This document shows positions 41,578 to 50,730 of a stretch of 64,000 bases of DNA, piece after piece (positions within the stretch are counted from its first letter, which is position 1; each line of letters starts with the position of its first letter). A program made the translations under genes and the position numbers. The notes beneath the pieces were generated by a model. The model saw only the letters and a program-made list of their open reading frames with translations. It did not search any database and was not told where the DNA came from. Origin of the DNA: an uncultured Spirochaetaceae bacterium (GTDB lineage Bacteria; Spirochaetota; Spirochaetia; Sphaerochaetales; Sphaerochaetaceae); contig ONWV01000006.1 of the NCBI GenBank assembly GCA_900321635.1, positions 1 through 64,000 on the forward strand, written 5' to 3'.

Positions 41578-44496
41578 ATGCACTACGAGCTTGATGAAAC
41601 CTGGAAACCTTTCTCCTCTCTGATGCTGAAGCATATTTATAATATTCTTCTCATCTGTTCCGAATATGACCGCTTCATGCTTGAGGAAGACGGACGAGTG
41701 GAGGAGGCTCTTTACAAGGAGTATACCTCATTGGGACTTTCCAACCCTCCGAAGATAACGCATGTCAGCAGCGAGCAGGAGGCTCTGTCTCTTCTTAGAA
41801 GCCTCAATTTTGATCTTGTAATCTCAATGCTTGATTTGGGAACAGACCGTGTGGAGGTACTTGCCCAGCAGGTCAAAGCCATTAACCCCGAACTGCCGTT
41901 CATAGCTCTTTCCCCGTCTCCCGACCACAGGAAGGCAAAGGTCCTTAAAGGCGAGGACTGCCCGTTCATTGACTATATGTTCTACTGGCTCGGAGACCCC
42001 TCTGTGTTCCTTGCAATGACAAAGCTTGTAGAGGACCGCATGAATGTGGATCACGACACAGATGAAGCCGATGTCCAGGTCATAATCTTTGTAGAAGATT
42101 CCGTGCGTTTCATCTCTTCATATCTGCCTCAGATGTATATGCTTCTGATCGAGCAGAACAGAGCATCGATCCGCGAGGCACTGAACGAGTGGGGCACAAA
42201 GCTCAGAATGCGCGGCCGTCCGAAAATTCTTCTTGCCAAAACCTATGATCAGGCCATGGGACTTTACTACAAGTACAGACAGAACGTTCTGGGAGTAATC
42301 ACAGATCTTACATTCGATTCCCCCTGGGGCCGCAATCTTGCCGGAGCCCATATCATAGAGGAAGTTCAGAAGGACAACCCCGAGTGCCCGATTCTGCTTC
42401 AATCCACAAGCAGGGAAGAGGCGGGCGAAGTTGCAAAAAAGTACGGAACGGACTTTATCTGGAAGCTGTCTCCGGACAGACACATGGACCTTGCGGAGCA
42501 CTTTAAGACAAGATATGACTTCGGTCCGTTTGTCTTCAAAGACCCCGCTACAGGAGCTGTTCTTGCAACCGTCTCAAGGATGAAGGAGCTTCAGGAAACG
42601 CTGAAGATCGTTCCGATCGAGTCCTTCATCTACCACACAAGGAAAAACGATTTCTCAAGATGGCTCAGAGCCCAGTCCCTCTATCAGCTTGCAGCCAAGA
42701 TAAAGCCAATCACGCTGAAAAGAGATGCCTCCAATGCAGAAGAGACGCGCGAGCTTATCTACAAGACAATCAAAGAATACAGAAAGGAACGCACCAGAGG
42801 AACAATAGCCCAGTTCAACAGGGAAAACTATGATGAGACGCTGTTCTTCTCAAGAATAGGCGATGGTTCTCTTGGCGGAAAGGGCCGAGGCCTTGCCTTC
42901 ATTGCATTGGAGATGAAGGCTGCAGGCATCAGAAAGAAATATGACGGAATAAGAGTCTCGATTCCAAGGACCGTTGTAATCTCCACGGAGGTTTTTGACC
43001 AGTTCATGGAATACAACCACTTCTGGCCGGGAGACTTCATGCAAAAGTCGGACGACGAGATTCTTACGACCTTCATCGAAGGAAAGCTTCCCCAGGACTT
43101 TGCACTGGATCTTGCGCGCATTGCCGAGGTCATGACAGTTCCCATTTCAGTTCGTTCTTCCTCGCTTTTGGAAGACAGCCATTTCCAGCCGTTTGCTGGC
43201 GTCTACCAGACCTGCATGATTCCCAATGTCGGACCAATTGAGAAGAGGATTTCGGATCTGGAGAAGGCCGTGAAGACGGTGTGGGCCTCAACCTATTTCT
43301 GCAACGCAAGGGAGTATCTCAAGCGTACGGGCCACGGAGTAGAGGATGAAAAGATGGCCGTTATCCTTCAGAACGTCACAGGACGCGACTATGACGGATT
43401 CTGGCTTCCAAACATCTCCGGTGTGGCAAGGTCTTTGGATTACTATCCTGCGGGAAACAGAACAGCCGAGGACGGAATAGGAATGCTTGCATTCGGAATG
43501 GGCAAGACCATAGTGGACGAAGGTTCCGCTTTCCGCTTCTGCCCTGCAAAACCCAAGATTCCCGTCAGCACCATGAACGGCAGAGTCTCTTCGCAGAGTA
43601 TGTTCTATGCCCTGGACAGAAGCAGGGAGTTTGATCCTCACAAAGACATAGACAACCTTGTTCAGATGGATCTTGAAAAAGCCTACGATTGGCCCACGGC
43701 CACACGCGGCCTTGTCTCTGTCATGACGCCTTCGGGCTTTCTGTCGGAAAACTCGGGTGACGAGGGTTTTAAGAGCCTGACGTTCAACGGAATCATAAAA
43801 TATGACATGATTCCGCTTGCTCGGATCATCGATGATGTTCTGAAGCTCGGAACAAAGACAATGTCAGAACCCGTTGAAATTGAGTTTGCCGTGAACATGG
43901 AGCATGAGGAGTGGATAGATTTTTCAATCCTTCAGATAAGGCCTATTTCCAACAGCGACAGATTCGAGGACATAGATGTCTCCGAAGAGGAGATGGAAAG
44001 AGCCCTTGTTTCCTGCACTCATGTCATGGGAAACGGCTCTGCCGAAGGAATCAGGGACATTATCTGTGTCAAACCCGATGTCTTTAAGCGCTCTGAGATG
44101 GTTCAGATGGCGTCTGAGCTTGAGATGCTCAACAAGGCTATGGAGCAGCAGTATGTTCTGATTGTGGCAGGAAGGCTTGGGTCTTCGGACAACTGGCTTG
44201 GAATCCCGTGTTCCTGGCCGCAGATCTCAAAGGCCCATGTCATAGTGGAAACAGGTCTTGCCGACATTCAGGCAGAGCCCAGCGAGGGAACACACTTCTT
44301 CCAGAACGTGACTTCCTTAGGCTGTCTCTATCTTTCCAACAATCCGCTGACAGGGGACGGAAGGCTGGACTTTGAGGGCATTCTGAGCCTTCCCAAAGTG
44401 GAGGAGACCAAGCATTTTGTCCACGTACGCACAGAGGAAGATCTTGTGATCAAGGCCGACGGCCTCAGCGGAAAGGCTGTTGTCAGTAAGGCATAG
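41578..44496 (+). CDS. Receiver-like / PPDK N-terminal domain fusion protein
   Basis: A 972-residue cytoplasmic protein. The N-terminal part has two segments that look like response-regulator receivers: about 20-150, with LLICSEYDRF and DLVISMLDLG, and about 160-310, with VQVIIFVEDSVR and LGVITDLTFDSP. From about 420 it has the ATP-grasp domain of pyruvate phosphate dikinase and PEP synthase (RIGDGSLGGKGRGLAF, then VPISVRSSSLLEDSHFQPFAGVY near 520). The phosphohistidine swivel domain (GGxTSHA) and the PEP/pyruvate barrel of true PPDK are not seen. So it is not an ordinary PEP synthase, and its substrate is unknown. The ATG has a GGAGG site. An open frame reaches back through the 9-bp repeats to a TTG at 41476. 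Confidence 0.82.
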   Translation: MHYELDETWKPFSSLMLKHIYNILLICSEYDRFMLEEDGRVEEALYKEYTSLGLSNPPKITHVSSEQEALSLLRSLNFDLVISMLDLGTDRVEVLAQQVKAINPELPFIALSPSPDHRKAKVLKGEDCPFIDYMFYWLGDPSVFLAMTKLVEDRMNVDHDTDEADVQVIIFVEDSVRFISSYLPQMYMLLIEQNRASIREALNEWGTKLRMRGRPKILLAKTYDQAMGLYYKYRQNVLGVITDLTFDSPWGRNLAGAHIIEEVQKDNPECPILLQSTSREEAGEVAKKYGTDFIWKLSPDRHMDLAEHFKTRYDFGPFVFKDPATGAVLATVSRMKELQETLKIVPIESFIYHTRKNDFSRWLRAQSLYQLAAKIKPITLKRDASNAEETRELIYKTIKEYRKERTRGTIAQFNRENYDETLFFSRIGDGSLGGKGRGLAFIALEMKAAGIRKKYDGIRVSIPRTVVISTEVFDQFMEYNHFWPGDFMQKSDDEILTTFIEGKLPQDFALDLARIAEVMTVPISVRSSSLLEDSHFQPFAGVYQTCMIPNVGPIEKRISDLEKAVKTVWASTYFCNAREYLKRTGHGVEDEKMAVILQNVTGRDYDGFWLPNISGVARSLDYYPAGNRTAEDGIGMLAFGMGKTIVDEGSAFRFCPAKPKIPVSTMNGRVSSQSMFYALDRSREFDPHKDIDNLVQMDLEKAYDWPTATRGLVSVMTPSGFLSENSGDEGFKSLTFNGIIKYDMIPLARIIDDVLKLGTKTMSEPVEIEFAVNMEHEEWIDFSILQIRPISNSDRFEDIDVSEEEMERALVSCTHVMGNGSAEGIRDIICVKPDVFKRSEMVQMASELEMLNKAMEQQYVLIVAGRLGSSDNWLGIPCSWPQISKAHVIVETGLADIQAEPSEGTHFFQNVTSLGCLYLSNNPLTGDGRLDFEGILSLPKVEETKHFVHVRTEEDLVIKADGLSGKAVVSKA

Positions 44497-45112
44497 ACTG
44501 AGCCCATGAGCTGTCAAGAAGGCTCATGAGGTCATTCATGTCCAGAATCTCGTAGTCTTTGGGAAGAACAAACAGGGACGGATCTGCCTTGGGTGTGATT
44601 GAAGAGATGAATATTGCGTAGTTTTCTTCCGGACCTTTTTCCTGGATGGCGTAAATGTCGTTTCCGCTGTACCAGTAGATGGTCTGCTTGTCTCCTTCTA
44701 TAAGTGTTTCATAGTAGAGGTTCTTGCCGTCGAATTTGCCGTTGCCGTTTTTCGTGTAAACAAAGACAGGCGGGAACTGCAGCATTGTTTCGCTGCCGAT
44801 CGGCATGATCATGGCCATCTTTTCCTTTTCGTCGTACATGTAGAGCTTTCCGTCGTTTTTGAACAGGACTCCGGCCTTGTTGCCGTCTACGATGCTTTCC
44901 ATGAGGTATTCACCGTTTTTCAGTGCGATGGTGACAGGAAGGCTGTCTCCTTCCCTGTTTCCTGATTCGTTGATCGTGCAGTTAATTCCTTTGATGGTGA
45001 AATCTCCGGTCTTGAAGATGTTTCCGTACTTTGTGAATTTTGTCGATGTGGCGGCAAAGACAAAAGTTGCGCAGAAAAGAACAACAACAATGAAAAGCAG
45101 AGCTTTCTTCAT
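44483..45112 (-). CDS. Exported protein of unknown function
   Basis: A 209-residue protein with a clear signal peptide (MKKALLFIVVVLFCATFVFA) and no lipobox, so it should be periplasmic or beyond. The mature part is rich in beta-forming residues (FTIKGINCTINESGN, LYMYDEKEKMAMIMPIG, IYWYSGNDIYAIQEKG). It loosely recalls LolA-like or other lipid-handling beta-barrel halves, but I cannot assign a family. The gene has an AGGAAGG site and overlaps the 3' end of the convergent PPDK-like gene by 14 bases. Confidence 0.75.
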   Translation of the reverse strand: MKKALLFIVVVLFCATFVFAATSTKFTKYGNIFKTGDFTIKGINCTINESGNREGDSLPVTIALKNGEYLMESIVDGNKAGVLFKNDGKLYMYDEKEKMAMIMPIGSETMLQFPPVFVYTKNGNGKFDGKNLYYETLIEGDKQTIYWYSGNDIYAIQEKGPEENYAIFISSITPKADPSLFVLPKDYEILDMNDLMSLLDSSWAQSMPY

Positions 45113-45171
45113 GGCATACCTTCCTTATATGTTTACTTTATCGTCCAATAATTAGTTGCCGTCAAGAAAAA

Positions 45172-45202
45172 AAAGGGGAACCGCGTAGGCGATTCCCCTT
45201 TC
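45172..45202 (-). terminator. Intrinsic terminator of nifJ
   Basis: AAAGGGGAA (45172-45180) pairs with TTCCCCTTT (45193-45201), with further pairing inside. On the minus strand it is followed by eight T residues, 18 bases after the stop. Confidence 0.9.
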
Positions 45203-45219
45203 TCATCTGGTGTGAGCTA

Positions 45220-48200
45220 TCACTCGTTGTACATCGCAATGAGCTTTGTGAGGTGCTCATAGCGCTTCTTTGCCTCTTCCTCGTTCAGCTTGAACAGGAC
45301 ATCGGCACGAGCCGGGAACTCACGTGTGAGTCTGCTGTAACGGGCCTCGTTCATCAGGAACTCCTGGTATCCGCCTGCCGGAGCCTTGGAGTCGAGAGTG
45401 AACTTCTTCTCTGCTTCCGGATTGTAGCGGAACAGGTTCCAGTAACCGCAGTCGACAGCCTTCTTCATTTCCTTCTGGCAGTTGGTCATTCCGCCCTTGA
45501 TTGAGTGCATCTCACAAGGAGCATAACCGATGATCAGAGAAGGTCCATGATAGGCCTCGGCCTCTGTGATGGCCTTGATTGTCTGGGCCGGGTTTGCACC
45601 CATTGCAACCTGTGCGACATAGACGTAGCCGTACTGCATTGCAATCTCTGAGAGGGACTTCTTCTTGACTTCCTTACCGGCGGCAGCAAACTGTGCGACC
45701 TGTCCGATGTTGGATGCCTTGGAAGCCTGTCCACCTGTGTTGGAGTAGACCTCAGTGTCGAATACGAAGATGTTGACGTCCTTCTTGGAAGCGATGACAT
45801 GGTCAAGTCCACCGTAACCGATATCGTATGCCCATCCGTCTCCTCCGAAGATCCAGACTGACTTCTTGCCCAGGTATTCCTTCTTCTCAAGGATTGCCTT
45901 GGCTGCTGCATCTCCCTTTTTCTCGAGAGCTGCAATCAGAGCCGCTGTAGGAGCCTTGTTGGCTTCGCCGTCTGCCATTGTGTCGAGCCAAGCCTTTGCG
46001 ACGTCCTGGAGGGAAGCGTCTGCCTCGGCGATTGCCTTGACCTGCTCAGCCAGATCCTCACGGATCTTGTCCTGTCCGATGAACATTCCAAGACCGTGCT
46101 CTGCGTTATCCTCGAACAGTGAGTTGCACCATGCCGGTCCGTGACCGTTCTTGTCGGTGCAGTACGGGGATGTTGAAGCCGGGCCGCCCCAGATTGAAGA
46201 ACAACCTGTTGCGTTGGAGATGTACATTCTGTCTCCGAACAGCTGTGTGACAAGGCGGGCATAGCTGGTCTCTGCACAACCTGCACAGGAGCCTGAGAAC
46301 TCCAGCATCGGCTGGCGGAACTGGCTTCCCTTGACTGTGTAGTCCTGCATATCCTTCTTGTCGGATACCTTTGCGACGCAGTAGTCGAATACCGGCTGCT
46401 GTGCAAGCTCCTCTTCCTGCGGGACCATGGTCAGAGCTGCAACAGGACATGCGCCTACGCAGACTCCGCAACCCATACAATCGAGCGGGGAGATGGCGAT
46501 TGTGAACTTGTAGACGCCCTTGCCCTTTCCGGCCTTGACGTCGACGACCTGTGCTGCTGCCGGGATGGCTGCTGCTTCCTCAGCTGTGAGGGCATAAGGT
46601 CTGATTGTTGCGTGCGGGCAGACATAAGAACAGTTGTTACACTGGATACACTTGGAAGCTTCCCACTTGGGAACTGAGACTGCAACGCCTCTCTTCTCGT
46701 ATGCTGCTGCACCAAGCTCGAACTGACCGTCCACATGATCCATGAATGCTGAGACCGGGAGGCTGTCGCCGTCCATCTTGTCAACAGGATCAAGGATGTT
46801 TGTGACCATCTTGACCAGCTCAGCCTTTCCGACCTTCTTGGCTGCTGCCTTCTCATCGGTTGCGTTTGCCCAGTCTGCTGGAACGTTGAACTTCTTGAAA
46901 GCTGTAGCACCAAGGTCAATGGCCTTGTGGTTCATGTCAACGATGTCCTGGCCCTTCTTGAGGTAAGACTGTGTTGCCTTTTCCTTCATGTGGGCGATTG
47001 CCTCTTCCTGAGGCATGACCTTTGCCAGTGTGAAGAATGCGCTCTGGAGAATTGTGTTTGTTCTCTTGCCCATTCCGATCTTCTGTGCGAGGTCAATAGC
47101 ATCGATGGTGTAGACCTGGATGTTGTTCTTTGCGATATAGCGCTTGGAAGCTGCATCGACGTGGTGTGAGAGTTCCTCGTCATTCCACTGGCAGTTGATC
47201 ATGTAAACTCCGTTCGGCTTGACGTCCTGGACCATCTTGAAGCCCTTTGTGACGTAGCTGGGGTTGTGACATGCAACGAAGTCTGCCTTGTTGATGTAGT
47301 ACGGGCTCTTGATCGGATGATCGCCGAATCTGAGGTGGCTGATTGTCACGCCGCCTGTCTTCTTTGAGTCATACTGGAAGTAAGCCTGGACATACTTGTC
47401 GGTGTAGTCTCCGATGATCTTGATGGAGTTCTTGTTTGCTCCGACTGTTCCGTCTCCGCCGAGGCCCCAGAATTTGCACTCGATAGTTCCGGGAGCTGCT
47501 GTGTTCGGGCAGTTCTTGTCTTCCTCGAGGCTGAGGTTTGTAACATCATCGACGATTCCGATTGTGAACTGGCGCTTCGGAGCAGCCTTCTTAAGCTCGT
47601 TGAATACTGCGAACACTGATGAAGGTGGAGTATCCTTGGAACCGAGTCCGTAGCGGCCTCCGACGATCTTGATGTTCTCAAGACCTGCGTTTGCAAAGGC
47701 TGTGACGACATCGAGGTAAAGCGGCTCACCCTGTGCGCCGGGCTCCTTTGTTCTGTCGAGGACTGCAACCTTCTTGACTGTCTTCGGAAGAGCTGCGATG
47801 AGTCTGTCTGCTGCAAACGGTCTGTAAAGTCTGACCTTGATGATACCGACCTTCTCTCCGTGAGCGTTGAGGTAATCAATAACCTCGTCTGCGACGTCGC
47901 AGATTGAACCCATGGCGATGATGACGCGGTCTGCATCAGGAGCTCCGTAGTAGTTGAAGAGCTTGTAGTCTGTTCCGAGCTTGGCGTTGATCTTGTCCAT
48001 GTAGGACTCGACGACTGCAGGAAGATCATCATAGAACTTGTTGCAGGCTTCTCTGTGCTGGAAGAAGATGTCTCCGTTCTCGTGGCTTCCTCTCATGTGC
48101 GGGTGCTCAGGATTGAGAGCATGCTTTCTGAATTCCTCAACGGCCTTCATGTCGCACATGTCCTTGAGATCTGCATAATCCCAGACTGCGATCTTCTGAA

Positions 48201-48738
48201 TCTCGTGACTGGTTCTGAATCCATCAAAGAAATTGATGAAAGGAACCTTTCCTGTAAGAGCTGAAAGGTGGGCCACAGGGGAGAGGTCCATGACTTCCTG
48301 AACGTTGCCCTCGCAGAGCATTGCGAAACCTGTCTGGCGGCAAGCCATGACATCACTGTGGTCACCGAAGATGTTCAGAGCCTGTGTAGAGACTGTTCTT
48401 GCGCTGACGTGGAACACACAAGGAAGCTGCTCAGCAGCAATCTTGTACATGTTCGGGATCATCAGCAGAAGTCCCTGTGATGCTGTGTAGGTGGTTGTCA
48501 GTGCACCGGCTCCGAGAGAACCGTGGACTGCTCCAGCTGCACCAGCTTCTGACTGCATCTCAACGACCTTTACTTTTGTGCCGAAGATGTTCTTCAGGCC
48601 GTTTGCGCTCCACTGGTCGACAAAGTCCGCCATTGGGCTTGAAGGGGTGATGGGATAAATGGCAGCAACTTCGGAGAAAGCATAGCTTACGTGAGCAGCT
48701 GCATTGTTACCATCCATGGATTTCATTTTTCTCACCAT
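45220..48738 (-). CDS. nifJ: Pyruvate:ferredoxin oxidoreductase
   Basis: A homodimeric enzyme that splits pyruvate to acetyl-CoA and CO2 and passes two electrons to ferredoxin. The single 1172-residue chain has the standard order of domains. The pyruvate-binding domain comes first (AAIYPITPSSPMAD), followed by the gamma domain. A two-cluster ferredoxin domain is near 690-770 (CIQCNNCSYVCPHATI and CMGCGVCVGACPVAAL). The thiamine diphosphate domain, with its proximal cluster cysteines, closes the chain (SCAGCAETSYARL, NATGCSSIWGG, FGGDGWAYDIGYGG). An AAGGAGG site precedes the ATG. It would feed reduced ferredoxin to the hydrogenase encoded next to it. Confidence 0.97.
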   Translation of the reverse strand: MVRKMKSMDGNNAAAHVSYAFSEVAAIYPITPSSPMADFVDQWSANGLKNIFGTKVKVVEMQSEAGAAGAVHGSLGAGALTTTYTASQGLLLMIPNMYKIAAEQLPCVFHVSARTVSTQALNIFGDHSDVMACRQTGFAMLCEGNVQEVMDLSPVAHLSALTGKVPFINFFDGFRTSHEIQKIAVWDYADLKDMCDMKAVEEFRKHALNPEHPHMRGSHENGDIFFQHREACNKFYDDLPAVVESYMDKINAKLGTDYKLFNYYGAPDADRVIIAMGSICDVADEVIDYLNAHGEKVGIIKVRLYRPFAADRLIAALPKTVKKVAVLDRTKEPGAQGEPLYLDVVTAFANAGLENIKIVGGRYGLGSKDTPPSSVFAVFNELKKAAPKRQFTIGIVDDVTNLSLEEDKNCPNTAAPGTIECKFWGLGGDGTVGANKNSIKIIGDYTDKYVQAYFQYDSKKTGGVTISHLRFGDHPIKSPYYINKADFVACHNPSYVTKGFKMVQDVKPNGVYMINCQWNDEELSHHVDAASKRYIAKNNIQVYTIDAIDLAQKIGMGKRTNTILQSAFFTLAKVMPQEEAIAHMKEKATQSYLKKGQDIVDMNHKAIDLGATAFKKFNVPADWANATDEKAAAKKVGKAELVKMVTNILDPVDKMDGDSLPVSAFMDHVDGQFELGAAAYEKRGVAVSVPKWEASKCIQCNNCSYVCPHATIRPYALTAEEAAAIPAAAQVVDVKAGKGKGVYKFTIAISPLDCMGCGVCVGACPVAALTMVPQEEELAQQPVFDYCVAKVSDKKDMQDYTVKGSQFRQPMLEFSGSCAGCAETSYARLVTQLFGDRMYISNATGCSSIWGGPASTSPYCTDKNGHGPAWCNSLFEDNAEHGLGMFIGQDKIREDLAEQVKAIAEADASLQDVAKAWLDTMADGEANKAPTAALIAALEKKGDAAAKAILEKKEYLGKKSVWIFGGDGWAYDIGYGGLDHVIASKKDVNIFVFDTEVYSNTGGQASKASNIGQVAQFAAAGKEVKKKSLSEIAMQYGYVYVAQVAMGANPAQTIKAITEAEAYHGPSLIIGYAPCEMHSIKGGMTNCQKEMKKAVDCGYWNLFRYNPEAEKKFTLDSKAPAGGYQEFLMNEARYSRLTREFPARADVLFKLNEEEAKKRYEHLTKLIAMYNE

Positions 48739-48897
48739 GAAAGAAGCCTCCTTGATATGGATTCGTCGTTCCTATTTTCCGACGCCCATACTTATTCGAA
48801 TGAAAATAAATGTCCGGCAAAAAGGCTAACCCGACCTTTTGTGCCATTATTGAGGATAAACTGAAATAGATATATTTACAAGATTAGTAATAAAAGA

Positions 48898-48926
48898 ATT
48901 CCGCCCACATTGTATGCAGGCGGAAT
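48898..48926 (-). terminator. Intrinsic terminator of the hydrogenase operon
   Basis: ATTCCGCC (48898-48905) pairs with GGCGGAAT (48919-48926) around 13 bases. On the minus strand it is followed by TCTTTTATTA, 25 bases after hydA. The rest of the 213-base gap up to nifJ holds only AT-rich sequence that should carry the nifJ promoter. Confidence 0.85.
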
Positions 48927-48951
48927 CGGTTGCAATCTCACAAAAGCGCTA

Positions 48952-50718
48952 TTACCTGAAGGCTTCTCTTCCCTCGTAGTGGGTGTGGAGCAGCTCATGC
49001 GCAAGGTGCGAATTCGGCTCTCCGAGGAACTTCTCGTAAAGCTCGATGACCTGCGGGTTTTTGTGGGACTGGCGCAGAGTCTGTCTTTCGTCCTCTGAGT
49101 ACAGGGCCTTGGCGCGCTTTTCCTTGTATGTGTCAAGAATGTCATCATCCTCGTGCGGAAGGAAGACCGGCCTGATGTAGGGCTGTCCGCCGCCGTTGAT
49201 GCAGCCACCCGGGCATCCCATTATCTCGATGAACTGGTACTTGGACTTTCCTGCGCGGATTTCATCAAGAAGAATCTTTGCAGACTTCATTCCGGAAGCA
49301 ATGGCCACGCTGACCTTTGTTCCGTTGATATCCAGAGTTGCCTCTCTGACACCTGCATCGTGTCCGCGGACCTCGTCGAATGTAATCTTTCCGTACTCCT
49401 TGCCTGTGAGCTTGTAGTAGACGGTTCTCAGGGCGGCTTCCATGACGCCTCCTGTGACTCCGAAGATAACGGCTGCTCCTGTGTAGTCTCCCATGATGTC
49501 CTGATCCCAGTCCTCATCGGGAAGCATGTCATATCTGATTCCGCTTCTTCTGATCATCTTGGCAAGCTCGCGTGTTGTGATGACGGCATCAACATCCCTG
49601 ATTCCGTCATGCTCCATCATCGGTCTGTCCTTTTCGAACTTCTTTGCCACGCAAGGCATGACAGAGACTACAAAGACCTCTTTGGGGTCATAGCCGTTCT
49701 GCTTTGCCCAATAGGATTTGATGATGGCTCCCTGCATCTGGTGCGGGGACTTGCAGCTTGAGACGTGAGGTAAAAGGTCTGCGTAGTTGCACTCGGCATA
49801 GTTGATCCATCCCGGTGAGCAGCTTGTGATCATGGGAAGGACACCGCCGTTTTTGATTCTTCCGAGAAGCTCTGTGCCTTCCTCCATGATGGTGAGGTCG
49901 GCTCCGAAGTTGACATCGTAGACACGCTCAAAGCCGAGTCTTCTCATGGCGGCGATCATCTTGCCGGTGGTCGGTGTGCCTACAGGATAACCGAACTCTT
50001 CTCCGATTGCGGCTCTGACAGCAGGAGCTGCCTGGATGACCACATGTTTTCCTGATCTTAAGGCATCATCGACCTTGTCGATCTCCGATTTCTCCATAAG
50101 GGCTCCGGTGGGGCAGACTGAGACGCACTGTCCGCACTGGATGCAAGGTGAGTTCTGGAAGCTTCTGTTCTGAGCAGGGGCGACGATTGTGTTGAAACCT
50201 CTGTTCTCAAAGCCAAGGACGCTCAGTCCGTGGGCATTCTGACAACGTGCGATACAGCGTCCGCAGAGGATGCACTTGGAGGTGTCTCTGATAAGAGCAG
50301 GGGCAAGGACATCGAGTGTTGTCTCTGAATGGACACCCTCATATGCCTTCTCTCTTGCTCCTGTAAGCTGGGCCACATAGAGAAGCTCGCAGGAGCCGTT
50401 CTTGTCGCACTGCTGACAGTCCTTGCTGTGGTTTGACAGAAGAAGCTCGACACTGCGTCTTCTTGCCTCAATTGCCTTTGGGGTGGAAATTCTGATTTCC
50501 ATTCCCTCGCTTACGGGGTAGACGCAGCTGGCCACAAGACCTCTGGCGCCTGTTGCCTCTACAAGGCAGACGCGGCAGGAGCCCTGGTTGCACTCACCGT
50601 GGTTGAATGCGCAAAGAGACGGGATTTCGTAACCGCATTTTCTGGCTGCCTCCAAAATGGTGAGGCCGCTTTCCACCTGATAGGGGATTCCTTCAATCTT
50701 AATGTTGACTAATGACAT
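48952..50718 (-). CDS. hydA: [FeFe] hydrogenase catalytic subunit (HydA)
   Basis: The H2-producing subunit of a multimeric, NADH- and ferredoxin-linked hydrogenase, 588 residues. From the N-terminus it has a [2Fe-2S] domain (CGYEIPSLC, then CNQGSCRVC), a His/Cys cluster motif (HSKDCQQCDKNGSC), and two [4Fe-4S] motifs (CILCGRCIARC, CIQCGQCVSVC). The H-cluster motifs follow: TSCSPGW (L1), MPCVAKK (L2) and MGCPGGCINGGGQP (L3). No extra C-terminal cluster is present. The active site would need HydE, HydF and HydG maturases, which are not in this window. It follows hydB after 12 bases. Confidence 0.97.
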   Translation of the reverse strand: MSLVNIKIEGIPYQVESGLTILEAARKCGYEIPSLCAFNHGECNQGSCRVCLVEATGARGLVASCVYPVSEGMEIRISTPKAIEARRRSVELLLSNHSKDCQQCDKNGSCELLYVAQLTGAREKAYEGVHSETTLDVLAPALIRDTSKCILCGRCIARCQNAHGLSVLGFENRGFNTIVAPAQNRSFQNSPCIQCGQCVSVCPTGALMEKSEIDKVDDALRSGKHVVIQAAPAVRAAIGEEFGYPVGTPTTGKMIAAMRRLGFERVYDVNFGADLTIMEEGTELLGRIKNGGVLPMITSCSPGWINYAECNYADLLPHVSSCKSPHQMQGAIIKSYWAKQNGYDPKEVFVVSVMPCVAKKFEKDRPMMEHDGIRDVDAVITTRELAKMIRRSGIRYDMLPDEDWDQDIMGDYTGAAVIFGVTGGVMEAALRTVYYKLTGKEYGKITFDEVRGHDAGVREATLDINGTKVSVAIASGMKSAKILLDEIRAGKSKYQFIEIMGCPGGCINGGGQPYIRPVFLPHEDDDILDTYKEKRAKALYSEDERQTLRQSHKNPQVIELYEKFLGEPNSHLAHELLHTHYEGREAFR

Positions 50719-50730
50719 GGCTTTCCTCCC

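Noticed and set aside
45534-48032. Long Ser/Gln/Arg-rich reading frames on the same strand as nifJ
   Set aside because: They are other-frame shadows of nifJ, with low-complexity composition and no ribosome sites.
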